Origin: Desulfonatronum thiodismutans
GTDB lineage: Bacteria; Desulfobacterota; Desulfovibrionia; Desulfovibrionales; Desulfonatronaceae
DNA length: 64,000 nucleotides
NCBI RefSeq assembly: GCF_000717475.1
Contig: NZ_JPIK01000005.1
Location: 228,809-292,808 of the forward strand
Reading direction: 5' to 3'
The notes below the pieces were generated by a model. That model did not search any database, had not been told where the DNA came from, and was given only the letters and a program-made list of their open reading frames with translations. Shown piece by piece: positions 16,876 through 26,963 of this stretch. The translations under genes and the position numbers were made by a program. How positions within the stretch are numbered: the first letter of the stretch is position 1; every line of letters starts with the position of its first letter.

Positions 16876-19825
16876 GATACGCATTATGGAATTGTCTTCT
16901 GAACTTGGGGTCAGCAATAAGGAATTGCTGCAAGTCTTGCGCGAGCTGGACATCCCGGTGAAAAGCCATGTCAGCAGCATCTCCGAAGAGGAGGCCGCCC
17001 AGGTTCGTGAGAGAATGCAACGCAAGGACGCCCCCGTCGATGTTCAGCAGCGTGAGGTTCAACCCGGGGTGATTTTGCGGCGGCGACGGAAGGTCGCCAA
17101 GCCGGACGTCCAGGAAGCTTCGGACGCCCCCGAGGATCAGCCTGGGGATTCCCCGGCTCCCGAAGGAACGGATGGTTCAGTGCAGGATGCGGGCAAGGAA
17201 GCGGCGGAGAAAGCTGAGGATGCGTCCGAGGCCGCTGCTCCGGCTCAACGTCGGGCTGGGAAAAAGACAGTGGACGCTCCCCGTGCACGGATTATCGGCA
17301 CATCCGAAGAGCCGGTTGCCCCAGGCGTGAAAGAACCGGGCGCGGAAAAAGTTGGCGAGGATGCCCCCACCACGGATGCCTCCGAAGAGATGCAGGTTCG
17401 TGTTGAGCCGGATGCCCCAGCCGCGCAGGAAGGCCCTGGCACACGGGATGTGCCAAGTGACGCGCTGGGCACGCCGGATGTTTCCGGCACGATGGATACG
17501 CCCGCAGATGGCGTCGTGATGACCACACCCGCGGAGGAATCGGCGGTCAGTGCAAAGGCTGAGGACCCGGACGCCGTGGCTCCCGCCGACGCGGCCACTG
17601 GCGAAGAGTCCGATGCGGCTGCCTCGGAAGCCGCCGGTGAAAAGGCGAAGAAGCGTAAGCCACGGAAGCGCGAGCCGTTGATCCAGACCGGACCGCAGGT
17701 GCGGATCATTTCCAAGCCGGAAGCCAAGCCCGACTTTTCCTATAAGCCCGAAAGCAAGCCTTACACCCCCACTCCGGTACGGACGCCCGGCGCTACGGAA
17801 GCGCCTGCTCGGGCCGGGGCGGACGCCGGTACGCAGGGCGATGGCACCTCGGATCGGAAGAAGAAGAAAAAAGGCAAACGCACCGTGGAGATCACCCAGC
17901 CTACGGTGCTCGGAGAACAGGACCGCGGTGATCCGTCCTGGAAAAAGAAGAAAACCTCCCCGGTTCAGGATCGGACCGGCGGCAAGTTCCGGGCCAAGCG
18001 GTCACGTCCCAAGTTCCGTCACGAAGCCGAGGGTCAGGCCGGTCAGGCCGGAACCCAGCCGATCAAGGCCGCCAAGCGCAAGATCCGTATGGAAGAGGCC
18101 ATCCGGGTTTCGGAGATGGCCAAGCAAATGGGGCTCAAGGCTCAGGAGATCATCAAAATGCTGTTTTCCATGGGCGTGATGACCACCATCAACCAGTCCA
18201 TCGACATGGATACGGCGACTCTGGTGGCCGCGGAGTTCGGCTACGAAGTGGAGCAGGTCGGGTTCATGGAAGAAGGGTTCACCCACACCCGTGAAGAGGA
18301 TAAACCGGAAGATCTCGCGCCGCGTTCTCCGGTTGTGACCATCATGGGCCATGTGGACCACGGCAAGACCTCTCTGTTGGACGCCATTCGCGAGTCCAAC
18401 GTGACCAAGGGCGAGGCGGGGGGAATCACCCAGCATATCGGCGCCTACCATGTGGAGACCAATCGCGGCGCGGTGACCTTTCTGGACACGCCCGGACACG
18501 AAGCCTTCACGGCCATGCGTGCCCGTGGAGCCCAGGTCACGGACCTGGTTATCCTGGTGGTGGCCGCGGACGACGGCGTGATGGAACAGACCAAGGAAGC
18601 CGTGAACCATGCCAAGGCCGCCGGGGTGCCCATCGTCGTGGCCGTGAACAAGATTGACAAGGAAGACGCCAATCCCGAGCGGGTGATCCGCGAGCTGAGC
18701 GAGATGGGTCTTCTGGCCGAAGCCTGGGGCGGAGACACGATCTTCGCCAACGTCTCGGCCAAACAGCGCATCGGTCTGGACGAACTGCTGGAAATGGTCC
18801 TGCTCCAGGCCGAGGTCCTGGATCTTAAATCCAATCCGACCAAGCGGGCCCGAGGGCGGATCGTGGAAGCCCGACTGGACAAGGGCCGCGGCCCGGTGGC
18901 CACCGTGCTGATCCAGGAAGGAACCCTGCGCGACGGCGACGTCTTTGTCTGCGGCCTTTACCAGGGCAAGGTCCGGGCCATGTTCGACGACAAGGGCAAG
19001 AAGATCAAGGAAGCCGGTCCGGCTTTCCCGGTGGAAGTGCAAGGCTTTGACGGCCTGTCGGAATCCGGGGACGAATTCGTGGTGGTGGCGGATGAAAAGA
19101 TCGCCCGCCGGATCGCCCAGTCCCGCATGACCAAGGAGCGGGAGAAGACCCTGGCCAAGGCCACCAAGGTCACCCTGGACAGCTTCCTGGCCTCCAAGGC
19201 GGCCGGCGAGGCCAAGTATCTGAATCTGGTCATCAAGACCGATGTGCAGGGGTCCGCCGAGGCGGTCTCCGAGTCCCTGCTCAAGCTGTCCACGGACGAG
19301 GTCCGGGTGCGGATCGTCCACTCCGGCGCCGGGGCCATCACCGAATCCGACGTCATGCTGGCCGCGGCGTCTTCGGCCATCGTGATCGGCTTCAACGTCC
19401 GGCCCGTGGCCAAGGTCAAGGAAGTGGCCGAAACCGAAAGTGTGGAAATCCGCTTTTACGACATCATCTACAACCTGGTGAACGACATCCGCGACGCCAT
19501 GACCGGAATGCTCTCGCCGATCATCCGGGAGTCCTACTTGGGTCAGGCCGAAGTCCGCCAGACCTTCAGCGTGCCCAAGATCGGCATGGTGGCCGGGTGC
19601 GCGGTGATGGACGGCAAGCTGTTGCGTAATGCCAAGATTCGCCTGTTGCGCGAGGGCGTGGTGATTTACACCGGCAAGCTCAGCTCGCTGAGGCGCTTCA
19701 AGGAAGACGCCAAGGAAGTGCTCAAAGGCTTTGAATGCGGGGTGGGGCTGGCCAACTTCAACGACATCAAGGTCGGCGACGTGGTCGAGGCCTTCGAGGA
19801 AGTTTCGGAAGCGGCGACCCTGTAA
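16865..19825 (+). CDS. infB: translation initiation factor IF-2
   Basis: A 986-residue IF-2 GTPase that places initiator tRNA on the 30S subunit. The N-terminal IF2_N helix domain ([21 protein letters not shown]) is followed by a long low-complexity Ala/Pro/Glu linker (about 60-400), then a second IF2_N-like helix pair ([21 protein letters not shown]). The G domain has GHVDHGKTS near residue 494, DTPGHEAF and NKIDK, and is followed by domains II-IV, the last with the fMet-tRNA-binding barrel ([19 protein letters not shown]). The start overlaps ylxR. The size resembles other deltaproteobacterial IF-2 proteins. Confidence 0.98.
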   Translation: MANKIRIMELSSELGVSNKELLQVLRELDIPVKSHVSSISEEEAAQVRERMQRKDAPVDVQQREVQPGVILRRRRKVAKPDVQEASDAPEDQPGDSPAPEGTDGSVQDAGKEAAEKAEDASEAAAPAQRRAGKKTVDAPRARIIGTSEEPVAPGVKEPGAEKVGEDAPTTDASEEMQVRVEPDAPAAQEGPGTRDVPSDALGTPDVSGTMDTPADGVVMTTPAEESAVSAKAEDPDAVAPADAATGEESDAAASEAAGEKAKKRKPRKREPLIQTGPQVRIISKPEAKPDFSYKPESKPYTPTPVRTPGATEAPARAGADAGTQGDGTSDRKKKKKGKRTVEITQPTVLGEQDRGDPSWKKKKTSPVQDRTGGKFRAKRSRPKFRHEAEGQAGQAGTQPIKAAKRKIRMEEAIRVSEMAKQMGLKAQEIIKMLFSMGVMTTINQSIDMDTATLVAAEFGYEVEQVGFMEEGFTHTREEDKPEDLAPRSPVVTIMGHVDHGKTSLLDAIRESNVTKGEAGGITQHIGAYHVETNRGAVTFLDTPGHEAFTAMRARGAQVTDLVILVVAADDGVMEQTKEAVNHAKAAGVPIVVAVNKIDKEDANPERVIRELSEMGLLAEAWGGDTIFANVSAKQRIGLDELLEMVLLQAEVLDLKSNPTKRARGRIVEARLDKGRGPVATVLIQEGTLRDGDVFVCGLYQGKVRAMFDDKGKKIKEAGPAFPVEVQGFDGLSESGDEFVVVADEKIARRIAQSRMTKEREKTLAKATKVTLDSFLASKAAGEAKYLNLVIKTDVQGSAEAVSESLLKLSTDEVRVRIVHSGAGAITESDVMLAAASSAIVIGFNVRPVAKVKEVAETESVEIRFYDIIYNLVNDIRDAMTGMLSPIIRESYLGQAEVRQTFSVPKIGMVAGCAVMDGKLLRNAKIRLLREGVVIYTGKLSSLRRFKEDAKEVLKGFECGVGLANFNDIKVGDVVEAFEEVSEAATL

Positions 19826-19838
19826 CCATGTTCGTCCC

Positions 19839-20177
19839 ATGATCATCGGCGTATTGCGGCTGGAATTCCGGCTGCACGGGAACGACTCCCTCAAGGGCAA
19901 ACGCAAGGTGGCCCAGAGCCTGAAACAAAAGCTGCGCAACAAGTTCAACCTTGCCGTGTCCGAAGTGGAGGCCATGGACGAGCATGAGCGGCTGATTCTG
20001 GGGGCTGTTACGGTTTCCAACGACGCGGCCCGGGTAGAAAGTCGGCTGCACAAGGCCATGGCTCTGGCCGAGGCCGCCGCGCCGGTGGAATTCGTCCAGG
20101 GCAACACGGAAATATTTCGATCAACGCAGGACCCCGGAGATCTCCGCGCGGACCTGCTGGAAGGAGGCTCATGGTAA
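19839..20177 (+). CDS. YlxP-like DUF503 protein
   Basis: A 112-residue DUF503 protein. The ATG at 19839 starts MIIGVLRLEFRLHGNDSLKG, and the conserved KGKRKVAQSLKQKLRNKFN and VEAMDEHERLILGAVTVSND segments identify the family. It sits between infB and rbfA, where the B. subtilis homologue ylxP also lies. Homologues have been linked to ribosome maturation, but no catalytic residues are recognised. It lies 13 bases after infB and overlaps the rbfA start by 7 bases. Confidence 0.88.
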   Translation: MIIGVLRLEFRLHGNDSLKGKRKVAQSLKQKLRNKFNLAVSEVEAMDEHERLILGAVTVSNDAARVESRLHKAMALAEAAAPVEFVQGNTEIFRSTQDPGDLRADLLEGGSW

Positions 20178-20512
20178 TGCGTGGTCCGTCCCGGCGATCG
20201 ATTCGCCTCGCGGACATGATCCAGCGGGAACTGGCTCAGTTGCTCCAAGAGGAGATCCAGGACCCCCGGCTGGAACTGGTCACCATCAGCGGGGTGCGGC
20301 TGAATTCCGACCTGAGCATCGCCAAGGTGTTCTATACGTGCACCGACGACCCGCTCCGGCTGGAAGAAATCGCCGTCTCCCTGGGCAAGGCCAAGGGATA
20401 TCTGCGTACCTTGCTGGGTAAGCGCCTGAATCTGCGCTCAACCCCGGAACTGCGCTTCGAGCGGGACATTTTTCTGGAGGACATGGTTTATGACGGCCGC
20501 CATGAAAGGTAG
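20171..20512 (+). CDS. rbfA: ribosome-binding factor A
   Basis: A 113-residue single KH-like domain protein that acts in late 30S maturation at the 5' helix of 16S rRNA. Signatures include RSIRLADMIQRELAQLLQEEI, DPRLELVTISGVRLNSDLS and AKVFY, and the C-terminal LRSTPELRFERD. Two in-frame ATGs (20171, 20177) follow GGAGG; the second has the better distance. It overlaps nrnA by 23 bases. Confidence 0.95.
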   Translation: MVMRGPSRRSIRLADMIQRELAQLLQEEIQDPRLELVTISGVRLNSDLSIAKVFYTCTDDPLRLEEIAVSLGKAKGYLRTLLGKRLNLRSTPELRFERDIFLEDMVYDGRHER

Positions 20513-21506
20513 TACCGCGGACAGTTGGGCCAGGGTGTTGCGCCTGTTGCGCGAAGGCGACAATTTCCTGGTGGCCGGGCACAATAATCCTGACGGCGAC
20601 GCCCTTGGCTCCACTGTGGCCCTGGGATGGCTACTGGAGGCTCTGGGCAAGAACTATTGCCTGTACAACGAATCACCGTTGCCGGATCGATTTTCCTGGT
20701 TGCGCTTCCCCCGTCCCTTGCAGCAGAGCCATCCGGACTGGGAACCCCGGTGGTATGTTCTGCTGGATTGCGGCGATGCGAAGCGGGTGGGCAAGGACTT
20801 GGCTGGTCGCCTGCCTCTGGAGCGGACGATCAACATCGATCACCACGTCAGCAATCGGGATTTCGGCACAGTGAACCTGGTGGAGCCGGATCGGTCTTCC
20901 GTGGGAGAGATGATCGGCTATCTGGCGCAGGAACTGAACATTCCCTTGAGCGGTCCCCTGGGTGAAGCCGTTTACCTTGCCTTGACCACGGACACGGGAT
21001 CCTTCAGCTACGAAAACACCGGACCCAAGGTGCTGGAGCTGGCTGCGACCATCATTCGGCAAGGGCTGAATCCAGGACGGTTCAACTCCCTGCTGCAAAA
21101 CCAGTGGCGAATGAACCGATTGAAGCTGATGGGCGACGTGCTGAGCCGGGCCAGATTGTTCGATGACGGTCGAATCGGAATGCTTTCCATTCCGAGGAGC
21201 TTTCGCGAAGAGCGTCAGGCCACCATTGAGGATTGCGACGACATGGTGGACTACATCAGGCGGGTCAAGGGGGTACAAATCGCGGTCAGTCTGCGTGAGG
21301 ACGAGCCCCGCAAGATCAAATTCAGTCTGCGCTCCTCCGGTGACACGGATGTGGAGGCAATCGCTTCCTCCGTGGGCGGCGGCGGACATAAGAACGCCTC
21401 CGGGGGGGAGCTGCATCACAGCCTGGAAGACGCGGAAGCTCTTCTGGTGCGGATGACCCGCGAGTATCTTGCCCTGGCGGATAAAAACCCTTCTTCCTTG
21501 TCGTGA
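20490..21506 (+). CDS. nrnA: DHH-family nanoRNase/pAp phosphatase NrnA
   Basis: A 338-residue DHH/DHHA1 phosphoesterase of the NrnA type, which degrades 2-5 nt RNA fragments and dephosphorylates pAp. Metal-binding motifs are complete: HNNPDGDALGS (motif I), LLDCGD (motif II), IDHHVSN (DHH motif III) and LTTDTGSF (motif IV). The DHHA1 substrate-binding motif GGGGHKNASGG is near the C-terminus. It is encoded between rbfA and truB, a common arrangement in bacteria lacking oligoribonuclease Orn. It overlaps truB by a GTGA junction. Confidence 0.92.
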   Translation: MTAAMKGSTADSWARVLRLLREGDNFLVAGHNNPDGDALGSTVALGWLLEALGKNYCLYNESPLPDRFSWLRFPRPLQQSHPDWEPRWYVLLDCGDAKRVGKDLAGRLPLERTINIDHHVSNRDFGTVNLVEPDRSSVGEMIGYLAQELNIPLSGPLGEAVYLALTTDTGSFSYENTGPKVLELAATIIRQGLNPGRFNSLLQNQWRMNRLKLMGDVLSRARLFDDGRIGMLSIPRSFREERQATIEDCDDMVDYIRRVKGVQIAVSLREDEPRKIKFSLRSSGDTDVEAIASSVGGGGHKNASGGELHHSLEDAEALLVRMTREYLALADKNPSSLS

Positions 21507-22483
21507 CTTTCCCGCCCCGTATGGAACCTGTCCAACGAATGGATTCCGAGACCCCGACGCGAAAACCAGCCCAAGCCCACGGTGTGCTGGTCCTGGACAA
21601 GCCCTCTGGCCCTTCTTCCACCCAGTGCCTAGAACGGATCAAGCGCACCCTGGGGCAGCGCAAGATCGGCCATGCCGGGACTCTGGATCCGTTGGCCCAG
21701 GGCGTCTTGCTGGTTCTTCTGGGCCAGGCCACGAAAATCGCTTCCTATCTGACGGAGGGCCGTAAGCAGTACCAGGGCGTGTTGCGTTTGGGCGTTGAAA
21801 CCGATACCTACGATGTTTTGGGAAAGGTTTTGAGCACGACTGATCTCATAGAGGCGGACGCCCAGAGTGTCCGCACCGCCGTTCTGGAGTGGGGGCAGCT
21901 CACCGAGCAGGAAGTGCCGCCCTATTCCGCGGCGAAGCATCAGGGCAAGCCCTTGTATGCTTTGAGTCGATCCGGGCGAGACGTCCCGGTGAAACGAAAA
22001 CCGATCCAAATTTTTCAGGCGGAGGTCCTTTTCATGGAGCTCCCCCTGGTGCGCTTCCGGGTGGAATGTTCCGCCGGCACCTATATACGTTCCCTGGTCC
22101 ACAGCCTGGGGAAACGCCTGCATTGCGGGGCCGTGCTGGAAGAGTTGATCCGGGAGCGCAGCCATCCCTTCGCCCTTGACCAAGCCCACGGCCTTGCTGC
22201 CGTGCTGGAGGAATCCGAGGCGTTTTCGGGGAAAGTGATCGCGTTGCGGGATGCCTTGCCGCATTTCCCACAACACATTCTTTCTCCGGAACAGTCCCGG
22301 ATTGTCCGCCATGGCGGGAGATTGCCCTGGAATTTTTCCGGCAATGGCCCGCGGGACGATGCGCCTCCGGCTCCGGGTGCGCGGGCCCTGTTTCTGGATG
22401 ACCGGGAACAACCCCTGGCCTTGGTCGAGTCGCGCGAAGCGGAAGGCGTGTTGCAATGGACCATCCTGCGCGGCTTGTTTTAG
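21503..22483 (+). CDS. truB: tRNA pseudouridine-55 synthase TruB
   Basis: A 326-residue (longest form) TruB, which makes pseudouridine 55 in the T loop of tRNAs. [29 protein letters not shown] with catalytic Asp near residue 62, the [13 protein letters not shown] segment and [15 protein letters not shown] are all present, with a short PUA-like C-terminus. The start is not certain: GTG at 21503 overlaps the nrnA stop, and ATGs at 21521 and 21539 give lengths closer to the usual N-terminus; none has a clear ribosome site. Confidence 0.94.
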   Translation: MTFPPRMEPVQRMDSETPTRKPAQAHGVLVLDKPSGPSSTQCLERIKRTLGQRKIGHAGTLDPLAQGVLLVLLGQATKIASYLTEGRKQYQGVLRLGVETDTYDVLGKVLSTTDLIEADAQSVRTAVLEWGQLTEQEVPPYSAAKHQGKPLYALSRSGRDVPVKRKPIQIFQAEVLFMELPLVRFRVECSAGTYIRSLVHSLGKRLHCGAVLEELIRERSHPFALDQAHGLAAVLEESEAFSGKVIALRDALPHFPQHILSPEQSRIVRHGGRLPWNFSGNGPRDDAPPAPGARALFLDDREQPLALVESREAEGVLQWTILRGLF

Positions 22484-22565
22484 CCCCAGGACCCGGAGTC
22501 GAACGCTTGTCGCTTTCCGGGACCCGAATCATTCCCCGAAGGGAACAAACAAGGAGGAATCCGCT

Positions 22566-22835
22566 GTGGTCATGAGTATCGAAGATAAAGCCAAAGTGAT
22601 CGAGGAGTACCGGTTGAAAGAGGGCGACACTGGTTCGCCCGAGGTGCAGGTGGCTCTGTTGACCCACCGCATCAACGAATTGACCGGACATTTCAAGACC
22701 CACAAGAAGGACTTTCATTCCCGGACCGGGCTGCTGAAGCTGGTCGGGAAGCGCCGGGGGCTGCTGAACTATCTTAAGAAGAAAGACGTTCAGCGCTACC
22801 GCGATCTGATCGAACGACTCAAACTGCGCAAGTAG
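22566..22835 (+). CDS. rpsO: 30S ribosomal protein S15
   Basis: An 89-residue S15, which binds the central domain of 16S rRNA. AGGAGG at 22552-22557 is 8 bases from GTG 22566 but 14 from the in-frame ATG at 22572, so the GTG is preferred; the difference is two residues. The sequence has [41 protein letters not shown] and a final [12 protein letters not shown]. It is followed by a strong hairpin terminator and then pnp, the same rpsO-pnp pairing seen in E. coli. Confidence 0.96.
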   Translation: MVMSIEDKAKVIEEYRLKEGDTGSPEVQVALLTHRINELTGHFKTHKKDFHSRTGLLKLVGKRRGLLNYLKKKDVQRYRDLIERLKLRK

Positions 22836-22852
22836 TTTTCGCGCATGCCTTT

Positions 22853-22886
22853 GGAGCCCCGGCGGCCATCGCCTAGCCGGGGCTCC
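22853..22886 (+). terminator. hairpin between rpsO and pnp
   Basis: GGAGCCCCGGC (22853-22863) pairs perfectly with GCCGGGGCTCC (22876-22886) across a 12-base loop; a weak T-rich stretch follows 8 bases later. It likely acts as a partial terminator or an RNase processing site between rpsO and pnp, as in E. coli, where the corresponding stretch has both functions. Confidence 0.75.
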
Positions 22887-22923
22887 GTTCACTTATTTTC
22901 AGCTAAGGATATGTCTACGCATT

Positions 22924-25143
22924 ATGAATGATCTCATGAACTGCACACGCCTGTCGACGAACCTGAACGGCAAGGAATTCATCATTGAAACCGGGAGAAT
23001 GGCCAATCAGGCCGACGGCGCCGTCTGGGTGCAGTGCGGCGACACCGTCGTGCTGGTCACGGCCGTGGCCCAGGCCCTGGACCGGGAAGTTTCGTTCCTG
23101 CCCCTGACCGTGAACTATCAGGAAATGTCGTATGCCGCGGGCCAGATTCCCGGAAACTTTTTCCGGCGGGAGATCGGCCGTCCCAGCGACCGGGAGACCT
23201 TGGTTTCCCGTGTCATCGACCGGCCCATCCGGCCCATGTTCCCGAAAAAATTTCCCATGGAAATCCAGGTCATCGCCACGGTTTTGTCGGCGGACCCGGA
23301 CAACGACCCGGACGTCCTGGCGCTCACCGGCGCTTCCGCGGCCCTGCACATTTCCCGGATTCCCTTCCTGGGACCCATTGCCGGAATCAGGGTCGGCTGC
23401 ATCAACGGCGAGTTCGTGCTGAATCCCAGCTTCAAGGATTTGACGGAAAGCACCTTGAACCTGGTCATGGCCGCCTCACGCGACGCCGTGGTCATGGTGG
23501 AGGCCGGAGCGAGCTTTGTTCCGGAATCCCTTATCGCCAAGGCCCTGGAGTGGGGCCAGCAGCAGGCCATTCCCCTGCTGGATCTGCAGGACGAGATGCG
23601 GGAAAAGGTGGGCAAGCCCAAGATCGCACCCAAACTGACCATCATTGATCCGGACCTGTCAGCCACGGTTCGCGATTTGGCTCAGGGCAAACTGGAAGTC
23701 GCGTTGCAGATTCCGGTGAAGGCCGAACGCAAGGAGGCCCAGAAGGCCGTGCACCGGGAAGTGGTTCAGGCCCTGGTGGAAAAAGGCGTGGACATCCAGG
23801 CCGTGGGCTCCCAGGTGGACGAGATCATGGAAGCCCTGGAGAAAGAGGTGATGCGCGCCCGGATTCATCGCGAGCACGTACGCCTGGACGGTCGGGACCT
23901 GACCACGGTGCGGCCCATTGACATCCAGGTCGGTCTGCTGCCCAGAACCCACGGCTCGGCTCTGTTCACCCGCGGCGAGACCAAGGCCCTGGCCGTGGCC
24001 ACCATGGGCAGCACCCGTGACGAGCAGCGCCTGGACACACTGGCCGGGGGGAGCACCAAGCGGTTCATGCTGCATTACAATTTCCCGCCCTATTGCGTTG
24101 GCGAGGCCCGGATGCTGCGCGGCCCCAGCCGCCGGGAGATCGGCCACGGCCAACTGGCTGAGCGCGCCCTGACCCCGGTCCTTCCCCAGCCAGAGGATTA
24201 CCCGTTCACCCTGCGCATCGTTTCCGAGGTCATGGAGAGCAACGGCTCGTCGTCCATGGCCACGGTCTGCGGCGCGTCCTTGGCCTTGATGGACGCCGGC
24301 GTGCCCATTTCGGAACCCGTGGCCGGGATCGCCATGGGGCTGATCAAGGAAGGCGATGATTACCTGGTTCTGACGGATATCCTCGGAGCCGAGGACCATC
24401 TCGGAGACATGGACTTCAAGGTTGCCGGGACCGTCGAGGGCATCACGGCGATCCAGATGGACATCAAGATCGCCGGTATCCCCACGGACGTGCTCAGCAG
24501 GGCCTTGGATCAGGCCCGTGACGCCCGGCTGCACATTCTCAAGGAAATGAACGCCGTGCTGGATAAGCCCCGGACGGAGCTTTCACCCTACGCCCCGCAG
24601 CTCAGCGTGGTGCACATCAACCCTGAGAAAATCCGCGAAGTCATCGGGCCCGGCGGCAAGACCGTGAAGGCCATCACCGCGGCCACGGGCGCTTCCGTGG
24701 ATATTGACGATTCCGGAAAGATATCCATCTTCGCCCCGACCAAGGATGCCCTGGACATGGCCGTGGAAATGGTCACGTTCTACAATCAGGTCCCGGAAAT
24801 CGGCAAGGACTACATCGGTCGGGTCAAGAAGATCATCGAGTTCGGCGCGGTGGTGGAAATCCTGCCCGGAGTGGAAGGCCTGGTCCACGTTTCCCAATTG
24901 GATACGGCCCGGGTGGAACAGGTGGCGGACGTGGTTCAGCTTGGTCAGGAACTGAAGGTCAAGGTGATCGAGGTGGAGCCGTCTGGTCGGGTCCGTATGT
25001 CCCGCAAAGCCGTGATCATGGAAGAGCGCGGTGAAGTCTTCGACATGGCCTCCGCGGCCCGGCCCTCAGGCGGTCCGCGCCGGGACAGCGGCCGTGGCCG
25101 GGATGACCGGGGGCGCGGTGATCGCGACCGCGGTCGTCGATAG
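22924..25143 (+). CDS. pnp: polynucleotide phosphorylase
   Basis: A 739-residue PNPase, the phosphorolytic 3'-5' exoribonuclease of the degradosome. It contains two RNase PH domains separated by the helical domain; the first carries GNFFRREIGRPSDRETLVSR, and the second carries RTHGSALFTRGETKAL and the DILGAEDHLGDMDFKVAG catalytic loop. A KH domain (near residue 564, EKIREVIGPGGKT) and an S1 domain (about 628-690) follow. The chain ends with an Arg/Gly/Asp-rich tail of about 25 residues, which may bind RNA. It is the last gene of the translation cluster and is followed by a hairpin terminator. Confidence 0.98.
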   Translation: MNDLMNCTRLSTNLNGKEFIIETGRMANQADGAVWVQCGDTVVLVTAVAQALDREVSFLPLTVNYQEMSYAAGQIPGNFFRREIGRPSDRETLVSRVIDRPIRPMFPKKFPMEIQVIATVLSADPDNDPDVLALTGASAALHISRIPFLGPIAGIRVGCINGEFVLNPSFKDLTESTLNLVMAASRDAVVMVEAGASFVPESLIAKALEWGQQQAIPLLDLQDEMREKVGKPKIAPKLTIIDPDLSATVRDLAQGKLEVALQIPVKAERKEAQKAVHREVVQALVEKGVDIQAVGSQVDEIMEALEKEVMRARIHREHVRLDGRDLTTVRPIDIQVGLLPRTHGSALFTRGETKALAVATMGSTRDEQRLDTLAGGSTKRFMLHYNFPPYCVGEARMLRGPSRREIGHGQLAERALTPVLPQPEDYPFTLRIVSEVMESNGSSSMATVCGASLALMDAGVPISEPVAGIAMGLIKEGDDYLVLTDILGAEDHLGDMDFKVAGTVEGITAIQMDIKIAGIPTDVLSRALDQARDARLHILKEMNAVLDKPRTELSPYAPQLSVVHINPEKIREVIGPGGKTVKAITAATGASVDIDDSGKISIFAPTKDALDMAVEMVTFYNQVPEIGKDYIGRVKKIIEFGAVVEILPGVEGLVHVSQLDTARVEQVADVVQLGQELKVKVIEVEPSGRVRMSRKAVIMEERGEVFDMASAARPSGGPRRDSGRGRDDRGRGDRDRGRR

Positions 25144-25194
25144 GCACCTTGATTGAATGCTAACCTGACGGTGTAAACACTGGTCAGGATCGAG

Positions 25195-25219
25195 AAAAGG
25201 CGCTGTATGCGCCTTTTTT
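25195..25219 (+). terminator. intrinsic terminator after pnp
   Basis: AAAAGGCGC pairs with GCGCCTTTT around a TGTAT loop, followed by a T-run through 25219. It lies about 50 bases after the pnp stop and closes the rimP-to-pnp transcript. Confidence 0.88.
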
Positions 25220-25346
25220 CGTTGGGGGACGATTGCTCTTGCCGGAGATGCCCCGTATGGGGCAGTATGCCGAGGCGTTCGAGAGTAGCCGCCATCTACG
25301 CCGTGTCTCCCCGTCTCCCTTAACCGTATCGCTTCCGGAGGTTCCC

Positions 25347-25787
25347 ATGTTCGCTTTTCGCTTCTCCGTATCCGTCTCCGTACTCCTGTGCATCCTGCTT
25401 GCGGGGCTTTTGGCCTGCGCCCCCGGAACAAAACCCGAATCACAGCCCGGATCGCAATCCGGACCGCGACACGTTTCCCTGGCCGCTGCCCCTGAACATG
25501 CGGACCCTGGTCCGTTCCCAATGGCGTTTCGTGACATTGTCATCGAACATATCGCGGACACCTATTCCGGAGATCGGGTTCTTCGCAATATCGTGGTCCA
25601 GCCTCCTTCAGAAGGCGTGGCCTCGGTCCAGGAAGTAAATATGGCGGGATTCGTCGGTCTGGTGCGGATGAGCCTCAAGGATGAGGAGCGACAGGCTTAC
25701 GTGCCGGTGGAATACTGCTATTTTCTACGTGAAGAGCAGGTGCTGGCTTTCGCGGACGCGCGGGAAGTCGAATGGTGCAAGCCGTAG
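25347..25787 (+). CDS. small hypothetical lipoprotein
   Basis: A 146-residue protein starting at an ATG with CCGGAGG nine bases upstream. A signal peptide with a lipobox (LLAGLLAC) directs lipidation at Cys24. A Pro/Ser/Gln-rich spacer follows, then a small globular part (FRDIVIEHIADTYSGDRVLRN) with a cysteine in the last five residues (VEWCKP). I do not recognise the family. It stands alone between the pnp terminator and the convergent NfeD-like gene. Confidence 0.75.
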   Translation: MFAFRFSVSVSVLLCILLAGLLACAPGTKPESQPGSQSGPRHVSLAAAPEHADPGPFPMAFRDIVIEHIADTYSGDRVLRNIVVQPPSEGVASVQEVNMAGFVGLVRMSLKDEERQAYVPVEYCYFLREEQVLAFADAREVEWCKP

Positions 25788-25815
25788 TAGTCGTGGCATG
25801 ATCGGCGAGGAAGGT

Positions 25816-26229
25816 TCACGGTCTGGGACGGACAATCAGTTGGATGCCGTCCCGGCCCACCACGTCGACCTGTGTTCCAGGAAGAACATTCGCGGCTTCG
25901 TCCTCGGCCCTGGCCTTCCAGAGCACGCCGCGGATGCGGATGTAGCCATCGGGCCGCAGCGGACGACGAACTTCGCCCCGCAGTCCGATCAGGGAATACC
26001 AGCCGTCGCCTTCACTCCCCTGGTAGGCCGGCCAGACGAAAAAGAACATCAGGGCGTCCTTGGCCAGCCAGAGCAGCAGGAGCGCCCAGGCAATCCTTGC
26101 GGAGACGCCCAGGAACGCGTGCAGCACCCACAAAACGATCCCGACCAGGATGATGCCCGGAACCTGGAACAAGGAGTATCGGAGCAGCGTTTTTCTGCTC
26201 CAGGAGGGATTTGTTCTGCAGTGTTCCAT
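25816..26229 (-). CDS. NfeD-like membrane protein
   Basis: A 137-residue protein with two hydrophobic segments (FQVPGIILVGIVLWVLHAF and IAWALLLLWLAKDALMFFF) and a C-terminal OB-fold-like domain (SLIGLRGEVRRPL, GYIRIRGVLWKARAED, GTQVDVVGRDG), the pattern of the short NfeD family. NfeD proteins usually accompany a stomatin-like protein or a ClpP-class serine protease; neither is adjacent here. The ATG at 26229 is chosen because the longer frame relies on a TTG. It is convergent with the lipoprotein gene to its left. Confidence 0.78.
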   Translation of the reverse strand: MEHCRTNPSWSRKTLLRYSLFQVPGIILVGIVLWVLHAFLGVSARIAWALLLLWLAKDALMFFFVWPAYQGSEGDGWYSLIGLRGEVRRPLRPDGYIRIRGVLWKARAEDEAANVLPGTQVDVVGRDGIQLIVRPRP

Positions 26230-26374
26230 GGTGGCGCGATGTTTGGCTGTGTTTGGCAAGGCCGAAGCATTTTCGGTCAGCGAATGGGAAGATAGGAGAC
26301 GAACACGGCAAACTCAAGTCGGCTCTCGCGGGTTTGCCTTGAATTGGGAAATGTCGTAGAGAACGCCCCAACTT

Positions 26375-26929
26375 ATGAGGAATCCCGCCATTTCCAAGAA
26401 CGCTTCCGTGACGTCGGGCTTTTTTGCTCTCTTGGTCCGCCTGAATATCAGGACGAGTATTTCCAAAATTGCCGTCTTGTTGTTGCCGTTCGTCTTCCTG
26501 GCCATTCTGGCTGGTTGCGGAGCCAGGCATCCTCCGCCGCGACCCGCTATTCCCGGCAGTGCGGCGGAATCCATCGTTCAGACCGCTTTGAGCAAAACTG
26601 GTCGGCCTTACTCCCGGGGTGGGACTTCTCCCCGTGTCGGATTTGATTGTTCCGGGCTTGTGGTCTGGGTCTACGGCAAGCATGGAGTGAAGCTTCCTCG
26701 CACGGCGCGGGACCAGTCCCGGGCGGGGAGCGTGGTCCCTTATAATCAGCTTCAGGGCGGAGATTTGATCTTTTTCCGGATCGGCGGTCGGGGGGCATAC
26801 CACGTGGGCATTGCCACCGGACGGGGAACCTTTATCCACAGTCCGAGGCCGGGCCAGCGGGTCCGCGAGGAAAGCCTGTTCGACAGATACTGGCAACAAC
26901 GCCTGATCGCCGTACGCCGGGTTCTCTGA
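26375..26929 (+). CDS. NlpC/P60 peptidoglycan endopeptidase lipoprotein
   Basis: A 184-residue cell-wall hydrolase of the NlpC/P60 family. A long n-region precedes the hydrophobic stretch and lipobox (VFLAILAGC). The catalytic cysteine lies in GFDCSGLVVWVYGKHG, the histidine in AYHVGIATG, and the third polar residue in FIHSPRPG. The domain is minimal, with no SH3 or LysM parts. The first ATG lacks a clear ribosome site, so the start could be a later GTG or TTG. It is convergent with trmJ. Confidence 0.88.
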   Translation: MRNPAISKNASVTSGFFALLVRLNIRTSISKIAVLLLPFVFLAILAGCGARHPPPRPAIPGSAAESIVQTALSKTGRPYSRGGTSPRVGFDCSGLVVWVYGKHGVKLPRTARDQSRAGSVVPYNQLQGGDLIFFRIGGRGAYHVGIATGRGTFIHSPRPGQRVREESLFDRYWQQRLIAVRRVL

Positions 26930-26963
26930 CGCTGCTCCGCGAGTTCTCTCTCTCCCTCCGTCT

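Noticed and set aside
18002-20248. A 748-codon open frame on the minus strand opposite infB-rbfA
   Set aside because: It is the antisense of strongly supported infB coding sequence; long antisense frames are expected in GC-rich genes and this one has a histidine/glycine-rich, low-complexity translation with no family match.
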